The translations under genes were made by a program, and so were the position numbers. Shown one piece after another: positions 36,802-48,580 of a stretch of 64,000 nucleotides of DNA (position 1 is its first letter; the number at the start of each line of letters is the position of its first letter). Below the pieces are notes generated by a model, which was given only the letters and a program-made list of their open reading frames with translations, did not search any database and had not been told where the DNA came from. The stretch is from Chamaea fasciata (Eukaryota > Chordata > Aves > Passeriformes > Sylviidae), in NCBI GenBank assembly GCA_029207755.1, contig JARCOQ010000006.1:30152522-30216521 (forward strand), written 5' to 3'.

Positions 36802-37084
36802 TGTCGCTGTTAGGGACACAAAAGAATGAGGCAGGCAGCAGAAGTTCAAGAAGAAAAACTCTATTTTAATATTTTTGACTCCATTTATATACACTTTATC
36901 AAAAAGCACAAGATTGGCTACACAGGTTGCCATCTCTTTGACCTCATAGGTGAACACCACCATCATTCATATTTCTCCTCCCAGAGGAGAAATATGTAAA
37001 CAATTCTAAATACAGACATAGTTTACATGAATCTGTGACTACAAAAATGCAAACACTCAAAAGGCAAGAAAACTTAAGACAACA
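36802..37084 (-). mobile_element. Solo LTR of an ERVK-type endogenous retrovirus, 283 bp, with intact 6-bp TSD
   Basis: Read on the minus strand it begins TGTTGTCTTAAG and ends CCCTAACAGCGACA, giving TG...CA ends, and is bounded by perfect GGGCTT duplications. Internal order fits a compact LTR: a U3 with a perfect 13-bp inverted repeat (36968-36996), a CCAAT box (complement of 36913-36917), a TATA-like GTATATAAA (complement of 36884-36892), and an A-rich AATATTAAAATA zone (about 36861-36876) where a poly(A) signal would sit, followed by a pyrimidine-rich U5. CCAAT-to-TATA spacing is about 20-30 bp, suited to a polymerase II promoter. No gag-pol-env lies alongside, so the provirus was removed by LTR-LTR recombination. 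The 61-codon minus-strand frame inside is a shadow. Class is inferred from the TSD length and short LTR. Confidence 0.92.
36968..36996. other. Perfect 13-bp inverted repeat with 3-nt loop, inside LTR U3
   Basis: CATATTTCTCCTC at 36968-36980 and GAGGAGAAATATG at 36984-36996 are exact reverse complements around CCA. It lies upstream of the CCAAT and TATA boxes of the LTR, so it could be a dimeric protein-binding site or a DNA hairpin. Whether it is shared by other family members is unknown. Confidence 0.9.
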
Positions 37085-37090
37085 GGGCTT
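37085..37090. repeat. Right target-site duplication, GGGCTT
   Basis: Identical to 36796-36801 on the other side of the LTR, and in direct orientation as expected. Confidence 0.9.
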
Positions 37091-40000
37091 CTCCCAGTTT
37101 ACTGTGTATTTGTATTTACTTATTAATTTCACTTTTAATTACTAGTGAAACTATATTATGGCTGAACATGGGGGTTCAGTATGAGCCTAATCTGTTGTAT
37201 AGAAGCAGATGAACTTTCTATTAGGCAGATAATAGTTTTTATAATTTCCACAAAAATGGTAATGTGGAATACAGTAGAATATTTCAAGAGCTGCAGATTT
37301 TATACAGGTGCTGGCATTCCTAGCATTATCAAGAATTTGCATAATACTTTAACCTCTTTAGTACTGACTGTGGCTTTGTTGAAAACTAAGTCCCATTAGT
37401 AAAGGAGTTGAATAATTGTCAAATTTCACAGTAAAACAGACTCAGAGTCGGGACTGAAACACTGTCAAATCAACATTCAAAACTAAATTGCCACTGTTGT
37501 ATTACATTTAACCATACCTGAAATATATATTGGAAATTTACTTACACAACATGATTACAAAGGATGCATTCCCTAAGAAAGGCCAATAAAGTGAAAGAAA
37601 ATAGCTTAAATGTGATGCGCTCATATTGCTTAATTTATGTGTAACATAAAGATTACTAACAATTCGTAAGGTGCATGAAAGAATGAAACAACGTAAAAAA
37701 ATATAGGGCATTTTCTTGAGTAAATAGTTTTACTAAAAATGCATACAATGTGGAAACAGCTAAGTAGAATGAAATTGAAATCAGTAGATTTCAATATATA
37801 AGCTTTGAAACACTTTTTGACCAAGGGAACACAAAAAAGAGTGAATGTATATATGTGGGGTTTGGATTTATTTTTTGATGTTAAAAGTCTGCATTATTTT
37901 CTGTGATAAAGTAAACCTTTTGATTCCACTTGTTTCAAACATAACATATGAATAAAAAAAAGTTATCTTGTAAGCTGTTATAACAGCAGTCTAGTTCTGC
38001 AGCCTTTGCCTCTGCAAATACATAGACTGACAGATAACTTCTATATGAGAAGGTATATCAATGACATTTTTTGACTAGCCAAAAATTGGGACACTTTATG
38101 TGATTCTAGTGATGTTTGATATTTGTTAGAAAAATTCCACTTTCCTATGAAAGAGCTTAGAGCTGAAAGCCAGAAAAAACAGATTATTTCTGCCCTGTCA
38201 GGTGTATGATTAAAGATGCTACATTTTACAAGCTACTTAAGCGATACTGCATAGAATTTTTTCCAGTACTAAATATCATTGCACTTGCTCAAAGGTGGCA
38301 GAACTAAACTTATATATAAGGGATATAAAAATGGATATAGCACAGGAGTCACTAGTTTTCAAATAATCTGAGACTGCAATGAGGAATAGAATCTACTTGC
38401 TGCAATGTCTGAGTTTGAAGGATATGAAAATGGAAGAAATTTTTCCATTTTGTTCAACATCACTGTAATGCTAAGAGAAACTACAGAAGTCCTCTTGTGG
38501 TCAACACAATAAATAATATTCTTTGGAGTGGAAGGGGAAATTAAAGAAACTATCCTCTGTATAGCCATGTTTTCAATGTGCTAGCAAACAAAAAATGTCT
38601 GTCTTGATAAAAGGTTCTTATAAATTCAACCTATGCCCCTTGGAAATAATTATGCTTTGCAGAGAGCAGTGTTCAATTTATTTTACAGGCAAGTTTGACT
38701 GAATATGTTTTAAACTGACTGTTCTTTTTCTGGTAAAACTATGAATGACTGATTTCTTTTTCCAGTTTGCCATCTGAATAGGAAAAATAAAATGAGCAAA
38801 CTGATTTTGAAGTGAACAAGAAATGCTTTCCTTCAAGATGAGAAGACAAAATGAAGAATAGGGCTTACTGCCTGAATGGCATTATCAGTGTCTCCTTATC
38901 TCTTTTGGAACCATTCAGGTTTACCTATGGAAAAACTGCAGAGCCTGCACCGAACAGTCAGGTAGGTATTCCAGTAGACAAAATTGCATCTGCAAGCTAA
39001 AAGATCGTACAGACAAGAGGACAGTTATTAAGATTCTCATTTACCTTATCTGCCTCATTTACCTTATATCTCCATGCAAAAGACCTTTAATAAAAATTGT
39101 GTACTATTTTCACCTAATGGGTATCATTCAGATAAGAGGACTCAGATTGAACCTGTAAAACTACATCCATTCTCTCTCTCATTGCAATAATCCCTTTGTA
39201 TATTTGTAGCATATGTATACATTCTACCTTCCTTCTGACCAGCATTTAACATTTGGAAATCATTGTTTAGTTATAAACTGACTCCAGTAACATGATCCTT
39301 GCATTCACATTTCTTGTGTGAAGTGAGTCTTCTCTTAGCCCTAATTTTCACTTCAGTTACCTGTCTCTAAGTGACACCATTCAGAGGTGTGCAAAATATT
39401 CTAGTCTGCTTGGCCTACCTGAAGCCATTTGGTTACAACAGTGGGATACTCAAGGGGTAAACATAGTCAATATTGTAAAACCTGGAGTTGTTTAGACCTA
39501 TCTTAGGCAGTGTGTTGCACATATGAACTGTATTTAACTTGACTGAGGAACCCATATCATGATGCTGAATGCTTTCCTTTAGCACGGTTTGATTATATTC
39601 AACCTTAACATTTGTCTGAGAGATCTTATTAGGCAACTAATAGCCCTTACTTTGTTAGATTTTTATGAATTAAAATTCATCTGCTGGAGTAATTGGCTGT
39701 TTTAACAATTCTTTAGGAGAAAGCAAGTAGCAGTCTGTGACTTAGTTTTGCAGCATTTTTTATAACAATGATCTCCTTACTCTATTTATTTTTACTTTTT
39801 TCTGCCCCAACTTTCTATTTACTTATGCTTCCATTACCCAGTGAATATATTTTATTATAATTCTGAACTGGAATTTCAGAGCCTGGCAATGCAAATTTAT
39901 ACCAGAATAGGTACTGTGGAATAAATCCAGGCTTTGTTACTTATGGTAATGGGGAATCCCAATTCCTTATATAACCTGAAGAAAGACATGAGACTTTAAA

Positions 40001-40255
40001 AGCAATTATATAATTCTTATTAGCTGTAATATATTTCCCAGGTCAATAGAGTTGGATAGATGGAGTCTCAGGGAGATTTTTTTTTTTTAAATAAATACTT
40101 GTATGTCTTCAGAAATACTGTTCAAGGGAACCATACAATTTTATTTCAATATCTATGACTCAGATAACTGATATGGCACCTTATTCGTACAGGCCTTTTG
40201 TACTGACAATCCTTGAATACTTTCCAAAACAAAAACCTTCTACCTAAAATATTGA

Positions 40256-40300
40256 CATTGTTTGACTGCATATATTACTTGGCATTGCTTGACTGCATAT
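40256..40300. repeat. Near-identical 18-bp direct repeat, 27-bp spacing
   Basis: CATTGTTTGACTGCATAT at 40256-40273 recurs at 40283-40300 with one T-to-C change. The period is 27 bp. It is probably a small local duplication. Confidence 0.85.
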
Positions 40301-41559
40301 AGGTAGTGAATGTAAAGGGTCTTACTGGACCCATCAAGGTACTCACAAGTTTAAAATCAATTATGTATAGAAATGAAAGTGAAAATTATAAAAAAAAAGT
40401 TAAACAAATCAAAAAAGTCCAAACAAATCTAATCTGCCCAGTGAAGTGCAGATCAATCTAATTCAGAGCAAAACCAGAAAAGAGCCATATCAGTTGGGCA
40501 GTGTACAAACAGTGATCAACAAGCCTTTGGTGAAAGGCTTTTCTGCCCAAAAAGTGTTCAGATATTGACAAATTGCACAAGACCTGCAAAATTTGAGCAA
40601 TTTTGTCTGTTTCAAATGAATTGCAATGTGGATCATTCTACATAAGTGTGAAATTAAAGAGACACCTTTAAGAAATATAAGGACACATGTAAATAATTGT
40701 CATGTCTGTTCTTGGGGATAAAAATCAAGTTCTTCTGCCAAAATGGCAATAAGGTATCTTTCATTCCGTAGGCACATTATGTTCATTTCCATTATTTTCA
40801 AACTGAAAAATAGTAGATGCACTGACACTTTAATGTGCATTCTGTCTCTTGCTGTTCCTCTTGGTTGATCAAAGCTAATTTATAGCTCTGTCTTTTTCAT
40901 AACTCTCAGAAAAGTATGGAGTTATCAATAAGGAATGAAAATGCCATTTTTCCATATAGACGATATGAGCTAAAATCTCATACACCATGGGGTTTACTTA
41001 CTGAGTTATTGGTAATTGGTGGCACACAGTATAAGACAGTCCACAGGCATTTGTGAAACTTAGAGTAACAAAGAATCACTCCATTTAAAAAAAAAAAAGT
41101 AAATTTCAGAGTTCAGAAAAAGAAATTGATATGGAGATACAATTTTAACAAAATAAAATGGCAACATCTCATAAAGCAGACCATCAAAAATCTTGATTAT
41201 GTATCTCAAGGTTGAAATATATGTTTGTCACTTTTCTGGAGATAACATAAATTAAGGGTTTACAGTACAGTGTGTGTATGCATGTATATGAATGTATAAA
41301 TATGTATACACTCATACAATAGAGACAAAACCCAATCAGTTTCTAGAAATAATAATACGAAAATCCTGTTCAGTCATGTTTAACACATAGTTCAAACTCT
41401 GTTCGCTTTTTTTGGGAGCACCCCTTTTACTAGCATTGGCCTGTTTCTGCACACATAATTTTCCCACCCATAAAATGCTAAGAAAATAATTATATTCCAC
41501 TTCCTTCCCCTCAAATGAGTTAAATCCTCCTGAAGTGAGCAAATAAGCAGTTCAATTTT

Positions 41560-41890
41560 GACAGCCTGGTTTGCCGGTGCCTGCAATCACCTTGCAACCT
41601 CTGTGTGGGTCAGAGCAGCTGCCTGCCATGAGCAGCCTGGTGTGCAGCACTTGGGGGAAGTGCTGTGGACAGTCTGTGTGAGTTCAGGGTGGGCTTTCTT
41701 TTTGGCTTGTGGCCTGATGGGTGGTATGGAGCAGCACAGGTAGTCACAGAGCAGCTGCCCTTGTTTTTGATTGGAGGTTCATGAAACGTGGGTACCTGAA
41801 CTCCCAAGAGAGGTGGGAGGAGGATGTTTGTAGCTGTGTGAATGAACTTTTCTAGCGGGGTGTTTAGAAAGTTTTGGGTGCTTATTAACA
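41560..41890. other. GC-richer patch, unidentified
   Basis: About 330 bp richer in G and C than its flanks, with CAGAGCAGCTGCC present twice (near 41611 and 41745). It may be an old element fragment. The two opposing frames (61 codons plus, 93 codons minus) have no recognisable content. Confidence 0.35.
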
Positions 41891-42294
41891 TTTTTTAAGT
41901 GTGCAAGGTTGTCATTTATATATGTTTTACTGCTCATATTGATCCCAAATAAATTTCACTGATTATGAGTTAATTAGTTTCATTTCTGAATCAATAATCC
42001 TGATTTAAAATATGTGAAGTGAGCAGTTGTTCTTTGAGGCTCTATTCCAGTTCAAATTTTTTGGACAGTAAATATGTAAGCAAGCCAAAAACTGTAGTGT
42101 GTGAGTTGTCACTCACCTATTTTACACATGAAGAATTATGATTTTGCAGTAGGTAATGACAGTACTCTATTCTAGAGCGTCCCTGCCTAGAAAGTATACA
42201 CCAGCCAAGTATTATACATATATATGCATAAGACCCAAAAGAAAAACCACTCCCTTAAATATCAGTCTATTTCTGCCTATTGTCAGTGGGATAA

Positions 42295-42328
42295 ATCTCT
42301 CTCTCTCCCTCTCTCTGCCTCTGTCTCC
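42295..42328. repeat. (CT)n microsatellite, interrupted
   Basis: CT dinucleotides with CCC and GC interruptions. Confidence 0.85.
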
Positions 42329-45300
42329 AAATACTATCCAGAACATTATTATCTAATCTGCATATTTGCCTGAAAAAACAGCTGCTAAATCTTGCAATTG
42401 CTTCTATATCTACAATAATAAATTTTAAGATTGCCTTGAGCAGCAATCCAGCTGGGGCTGCAGAATGTTATTAATCTCAGTCCAATTCATTGTGGAAGAT
42501 CAAGCTTTAAAAAGTGGTTCTAAGCCCTGTTTCTTGAGCATTGAACCTTTGTGGCAAACACCTGCAAACTTTGGTGGGATAGTTTTTCATTAGTCGACAC
42601 TCAGAGTCTGGCTTCACCAGCTTTTGATGAAGTTGTAGGTAGGTAACTTTAGGTGCTCTTTACCACTTATTGGAGGCATCTCTTTACTGAGTAGGATAAA
42701 TGATGCTTGACATCTAATAGCAGGAATGTATCAGGAGGCAGCCAGACCCAATCACACCTGAGATAAGAAGACACACACAGGGCAACAAGGAATACCATCA
42801 TTTTATTGATCTTCAGGAACATTATTTCTTTTCAAAAGCCTAATTCAGGGTGAAAGACTCATACCATTTTTGCTAGAATTGTTTCACTAGACTTTTTTGT
42901 AATACTTTGGGTAACGTATTGTTCTGTCATGCGGTGTTAAGGGTTACTCTTTTATTTTCCCAGAAGGATAGTATATTTAAAAAAGTAAAGTCAACTATCA
43001 TTATCATTTATAATTTTTTTATTTTATAAATTTTATTTCAGATCAAAATATGGATAAGATATAATTAATGTCTTTATCAAAAGTTAAAAGTAGAGCAAAT
43101 CATGTTTTCATGGAATTTGTATAAAAACTGTCCTTTTTAAAGGCTGTTTTTATAGTATTAGTAATTGCCTCCATATTGGAAAGTGGTGAAAAATTCCAGC
43201 TTGATTAAGAGTTAATACCAAATAACCTGATTGAGAGAAAGTGTGGGAGTAGTTTTCTAGAGGCTGGAAAGAGCTATATTTTGAGTCGAAGGGCTGGTTC
43301 AGTCCCTGAATTCCTCCTTTCTTGCAGGGAAAAGCAGTATGAGGGAGTTAATGAACTCCTGCAGAATTGCTTCAACTTTTTGTAGATGGCAGACCAAGCT
43401 GTAGTGACCTAAGTAGTGGGGATTGTCCTGACTACCAGCTCTTGTCCTACATGGAAAGGAGAGTGGTGAGGTTAGAACTGCTGTGAATAGATATTTTGCA
43501 CAGGTGACAAAATATCTTCTCTATTTTGCATACAAACCACATTTTCTTTTGCTCTTTAGGACTTACATGAAGAAAAGTTAAACCTTTTATAATTGAATTG
43601 GTTGTCAGGAATGACAAACCTGCTTTTCATAAAGCTTTTCTGTTTTGAAACTATAAACTTCCTAATAAAGGAAGTGAAGTCCTTTTCCATCTCTGAAAGC
43701 TGAATTGAGTTCAACAATTCGTATAAAGTAGAAAGAGACAGTGGCTTTTAACTTTTTGTCGAGAGTCTAGTAACCTATGTGATGGAAATCTGGGTTAAGT
43801 GCTGTAGAATTTCCTCTGGGAGAAGCTTTACAATACTACAATTTCTTCTTTAGCTTTACAACACAGCACAGTCTTTGGAAGTCTCAGAAACAAGCTTAAC
43901 AAACAATGAATTCAGCTGAATACCCAAGATGAGAGTTTTGCTTATTGATCATGGATTTACAGAAGATTGTATATTTAATCTGTAGTGGTCTGGGTTAGTG
44001 CAACAAGGTATCTTAGATTCACAAAAATGTGTAAAGTACATTTGTAACTTTCGAACACCAGAGTAGATAATTGTATTATATTTGTGTTTTCTGTATTTCT
44101 CATCAGGTCTTCTGATCATTTCTGTAACTCTGACAGTAAAAAACAATAATTTATATCTCCTTGTTTAAGTTCCTACTGCAGCCTAGATTAAATGTCCATC
44201 AATATGGCAAAACAATGCCCCCATCCATACCACATTGATACCAACAAATGAAAATCATATTTTCTGACAAGAATAACATTTCATTTTATACAATACCTGT
44301 CTGGAACAAAGTGGCCTTGTTTTCTTATATAGGCATTTATCAGATTTTCTTTAGTGTGCAGATTTTCCCTTTGAAATAAAAATTAAAATATTATTTAAAA
44401 TAGTACCAATTTTTCTTTTAATCTGTTTCTTTGAATTAATCTTTAAAAGATGGTTTCATAATATGAAAATATATTGGAAAAATTACATATCCTTATACAA
44501 TATCTTTACATATGGGAACAGAGAGCAATGATCTATAATGCTTTAATTCTTATAAGAAGTGATTTATCTTCTCAGTGACAGCAAAGCGTTCTTTCATTAG
44601 GTAACCATGAAAGAAACTTACCCTTAACAGCAGAACTGAACATGGTCTTGCAAATGTTTTTTACATGGTAGCTTATGGAAGGCAGTTGAATAGAAAACAG
44701 TAAACAAAAGTTCCACAGGGACTTACAGATATGGCGGTCTGCATCAGATAATTAGGACAGAACAACCCTATACTTGCTGATACCAAAATCATTTGATCTT
44801 GTTACAACTTCAGAGATTGTTCATGTTCCAGCCAAAGGATTTTTTTTTTTTTTGTCTATTAGACAAAGATGAGACTCCTTGACATTTATGAAACAACTGT
44901 AATTATCCACAGGTAAGTCTGTCTCTTAGAAAGATTTTGTATTTCTAGAAGCTTAAATAGTAAAGAGGAGAAACAATGACAAAATATCTGTGTATCAAAA
45001 AGTGAACCAATTAGCTCTTGGTAGGTTCAGTTCTCTTCAGTCTAAGAGGAATGAATAAGAAAAGAACAAATAGTGTACTGTGACTGTTTTGTAACACAAG
45101 TAGGTGGAAAAGAAGGCTTAAAACAGATTTTGCCCTGTGGTAGGGGAGCAGTAGAACTAGGAAAGGGTTGTGACTTAGAGTTAAGACAGGGTAATCACTA
45201 CTGCTATCTATCCTCACGACCTTTAAGAGCTCTTTCTAATGTCCACCTCTGTGCTCCATTGTGTATTCCCACCACATTGCCTAAATACCAAGTTTGGTTA

Positions 45301-46209
45301 AATCATCCTGAGGTGCTTAATGAGCCTGAAAACTTTCAGGATTTAATAGAATTTGCAGCTGTTATCACCTCATTGCTCAACATTTTCATGTCATTAATAA
45401 ACACACTAAGTACTGGTACTTCTTTTCAGATGATTAGTTCCTTCATCTTAGAACTGGCATTTTTCTCTGTGTGTTGCAGCTAAAAAACAGATGAAATTAA
45501 TCCAATCTTTGATCTTAGGGTTTGGGTTTTTTAGAATTAAACCAGAGTGAAATTTTGTACAAGGAAAGGGAATCAGGCAATTGAGGGACATTTCATAGTG
45601 TTCATATTGAAGGTACAGAATAGCAAATAAGTTGTGCACATTCTTACAGATGTGCTTCTGAACTTAAAATTGGGATGCCTTTTTTCAGGACAAAGTATTG
45701 CTTTGTTTTGAGGCAGTGATATATTATTGGACTTCACCTTGATAATACTGAAAAATCACAAACAAGGTTTCTTACTAAGCATGACTAGCTTATGGGAATA
45801 TTTTTATTCTCTTTTTTCATAAAGAAAAGTAAACGCTGAGAAAACTGAGGAAATTGAAGGATTTGTAAGTAAGCAGTTTAGAAGAGTTTTTGGTATCTTA
45901 TAGGTGACTTCCATTACGGGTAGCTTGTTTCACTTCAAATTTGTTGTACAACAACTAGTAAAATGGACTGATATTTTCAGTAAAAGAAATATTTTCTTCT
46001 TCTCATCTTCATATCCAAGTATAATTCAATTTCAGTTTCCTACCTGCAGTATCAGAAAATATGAACCAGGTTATGTACAGTCTGTCATTTTGCTGTATTT
46101 GCCTGTAAATAGTGCAAGAGAGTTTCTCATCAAATATTTCTTCAGAAATTTTTGATAATGCTGTAGCAGCTTGTGAATGTTCTGTAATAGTCTCTGATGA
46201 GACATTATT

Positions 46210-46243
46210 AAAAATTGTTAATATAAAAATTGTTAATATAAAA
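46210..46243. repeat. 15-bp tandem repeat, about 2.3 copies
   Basis: The unit AAAAATTGTTAATAT occurs perfectly at 46210-46224 and 46225-46239, followed by the first four bases of a third. Confidence 0.92.
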
Positions 46244-48547
46244 CCCCCATTCTATAAGCAATTTGAATGCCAAGCTGTACTCTAGTTACTCAAATACATA
46301 TTTGAGGAGATAAAGGTGATAAAAATAAATGTCAGATGCCATGTTGTATGACTTTTCCATTTCCATGTTTGACCCTTCTGCAGGCAACAAAATGTAATTT
46401 TTGGGGTAAAAAGTATTTCTGTTTGTTTAAATAAATTTTATGTAAACATTGTACTACAGAAAACACAGAACATTTTCTTGAATAATTTTCAGTTCCTAGT
46501 CTATTGTTTATGTAAAATTCTTGTTTTAAGAATCTAAATTTCATAAGGAACCAAATTCTTAACAGAAAATGAAACAGAAAATAGTCAAGATGTAAAACTT
46601 AGCTTAATATAATTAAAATTTAGAAGGAAAAAACTTCTTTGTTTATCAAGTTGTAGATATGATATACAACTGTTTGAAAAGTAGTGTGAGAACTAATAGA
46701 CAATGGGACTTAAAGCCTCTAACTGGTTGCAGAACATATTAAGCTACTGTGAGAGCCTTACCCAGATCAGTCCATCAGCTCAGGAATAGTCCTCCAAGTG
46801 CTCCATCTCTGCATCTTCTGGGGTCATACTACTTATTTCACAGAGACGCTGTCATGGTTGTGATTTTGGAAAGCTGCACTGAAGCACTGTGAAAGTGGGG
46901 GATGGAACTTGAAATATCATGGGCCACTTAATACCTTCAACTAATCAAAAAGCCACCAATTTACTCTCAAAAAAAATTAACAGAATTAAAGCTGAACTCA
47001 TCAACACTTTGGTTCGTTGAAAGTTCTTGTCAGAGTTTTTAGATAAGATATTTTAATATATTGAACACTGAATATGTGTCCTTTGACCACTCTTATTTCA
47101 TATTTTGTTTTTATATAGCAGGTGATGCCTTATCAGATTTTACAAATCAGTAGAAAACCACTATAAATTCCTTATAAGTTGGAATGCAAAGGACATTTAA
47201 AATTATTTTTGGAGTTTCTTGGATTTTATCAGTATTGAATTTGAACATTTTAAAAGTAGACTAAGTTCCTTTAAATTTTACTTATACTTAAGGCCCTGTT
47301 TCCTACTTGGGCCATTTTGAATTGAAAATTGATTTAAAAATGTATTTTCAGGTTATCTTTTCTTGTATAATTCACATAGTAATCTACACATTTTAAAGAG
47401 AAAAAATCAGACTTGAAGTCATTTAATGTTTTCTAGTGGAAGCAAACCAATTTTTGATTAATCCAAAATTAATTTGATTGGAACACATTCCAGAGCATAC
47501 ATTTAAGCCTGCTTGTTTAAGGCTTTTTTGTTCAATTTATTGCCATGCTCCCTTCCTCCTGAGCCCCCTTCTAATAGCAACCTTTCTTAATTCTCAAAAG
47601 CTTTGGTGTCCAGGACTCTACTAATAGAAATGGAAGTGTCTTCCTAAACTGACTTCAGTGAAGATATGCCAGTTTATACCAGCTGTTTCTTTGGCCTTGT
47701 ACCTTTTTATTTGGATAAACCTAGTTGATTTTCTGTATCCCTGCTCCCAATTTGTTTCCAAATAAGCATCCCACACTCCAAGGGCCATCTGCTGTTGGTT
47801 CTGAGTTAATGGGTGTGCTTTAGTGCTAATGTCCTCGGAAGGAGATGTCATGCTGCCACTTTGTGAAACTGGGCTCCTGTTTTCTTATGAAATTAAATTT
47901 CTAAGCCTAATGAATTAACAAGTTTAAATAGTTTTTTTCCCCCACCATGCTCACAGATGTGAATCATAAGGGCAAAGAGAATGCTATACAGATCCACAAT
48001 ACAGTCTGGTGATCTAGGTTAATGACCCTTTTTCAAACAAGGATACAGATCCATTAGCAGGGGGGGACATCTGTTCAATGCTCAGACTTAGAGTGCACTG
48101 GAAATAAAAGCTCTTTTGCCTGTGACTGGTTATGGGGAACCAGTGTCTTCACCAAAGTGAAGAAAACGTATTCATAGAACTATGTGTAGTAAGGCTCATG
48201 CAAATATTGTAAGTATCTCCTGGAATTTCAAACACAATTTTTTTTTCCCAGATATTCTTAAAAAATATCCCTTTGGTTGATTTTTCAAATATATATACTT
48301 CCTATTTGCCTTGATGTTATGTTTTGGCTTTAAAGACAGTAATTCTTGAAGAGAATGCTGTCCATAAGACCCTCATAAGTTATTACCTGGTGCATTAGGT
48401 CTATATTTAGACTACTGTGTTTAGCCACTGTCCTCTGAAAGCTGCTAGGATGATGATAATAGTGTGTCTTCTGGATTTCTATTGATAGGCAAAAGTAAAA
48501 GAACCATCAGTGCTGTTTACCAGAAAAGTAGCGCTCTGTGCTTGCAA

Positions 48548-48580
48548 GTGTAGAGATGATCCTTTTGTGTAGAGATGATC
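48548..48580. repeat. 14-bp direct repeat, 19-bp period
   Basis: GTGTAGAGATGATC occurs at 48548-48561 and again at 48567-48580. It is a small local duplication. Confidence 0.85.

Noticed and set aside
45073..45483. 136-codon plus-strand frame as a possible gene or ERV fragment
   Set aside because: No recognisable retroviral or cellular motif, no splice or promoter context, and ordinary local composition. Length alone is not enough.
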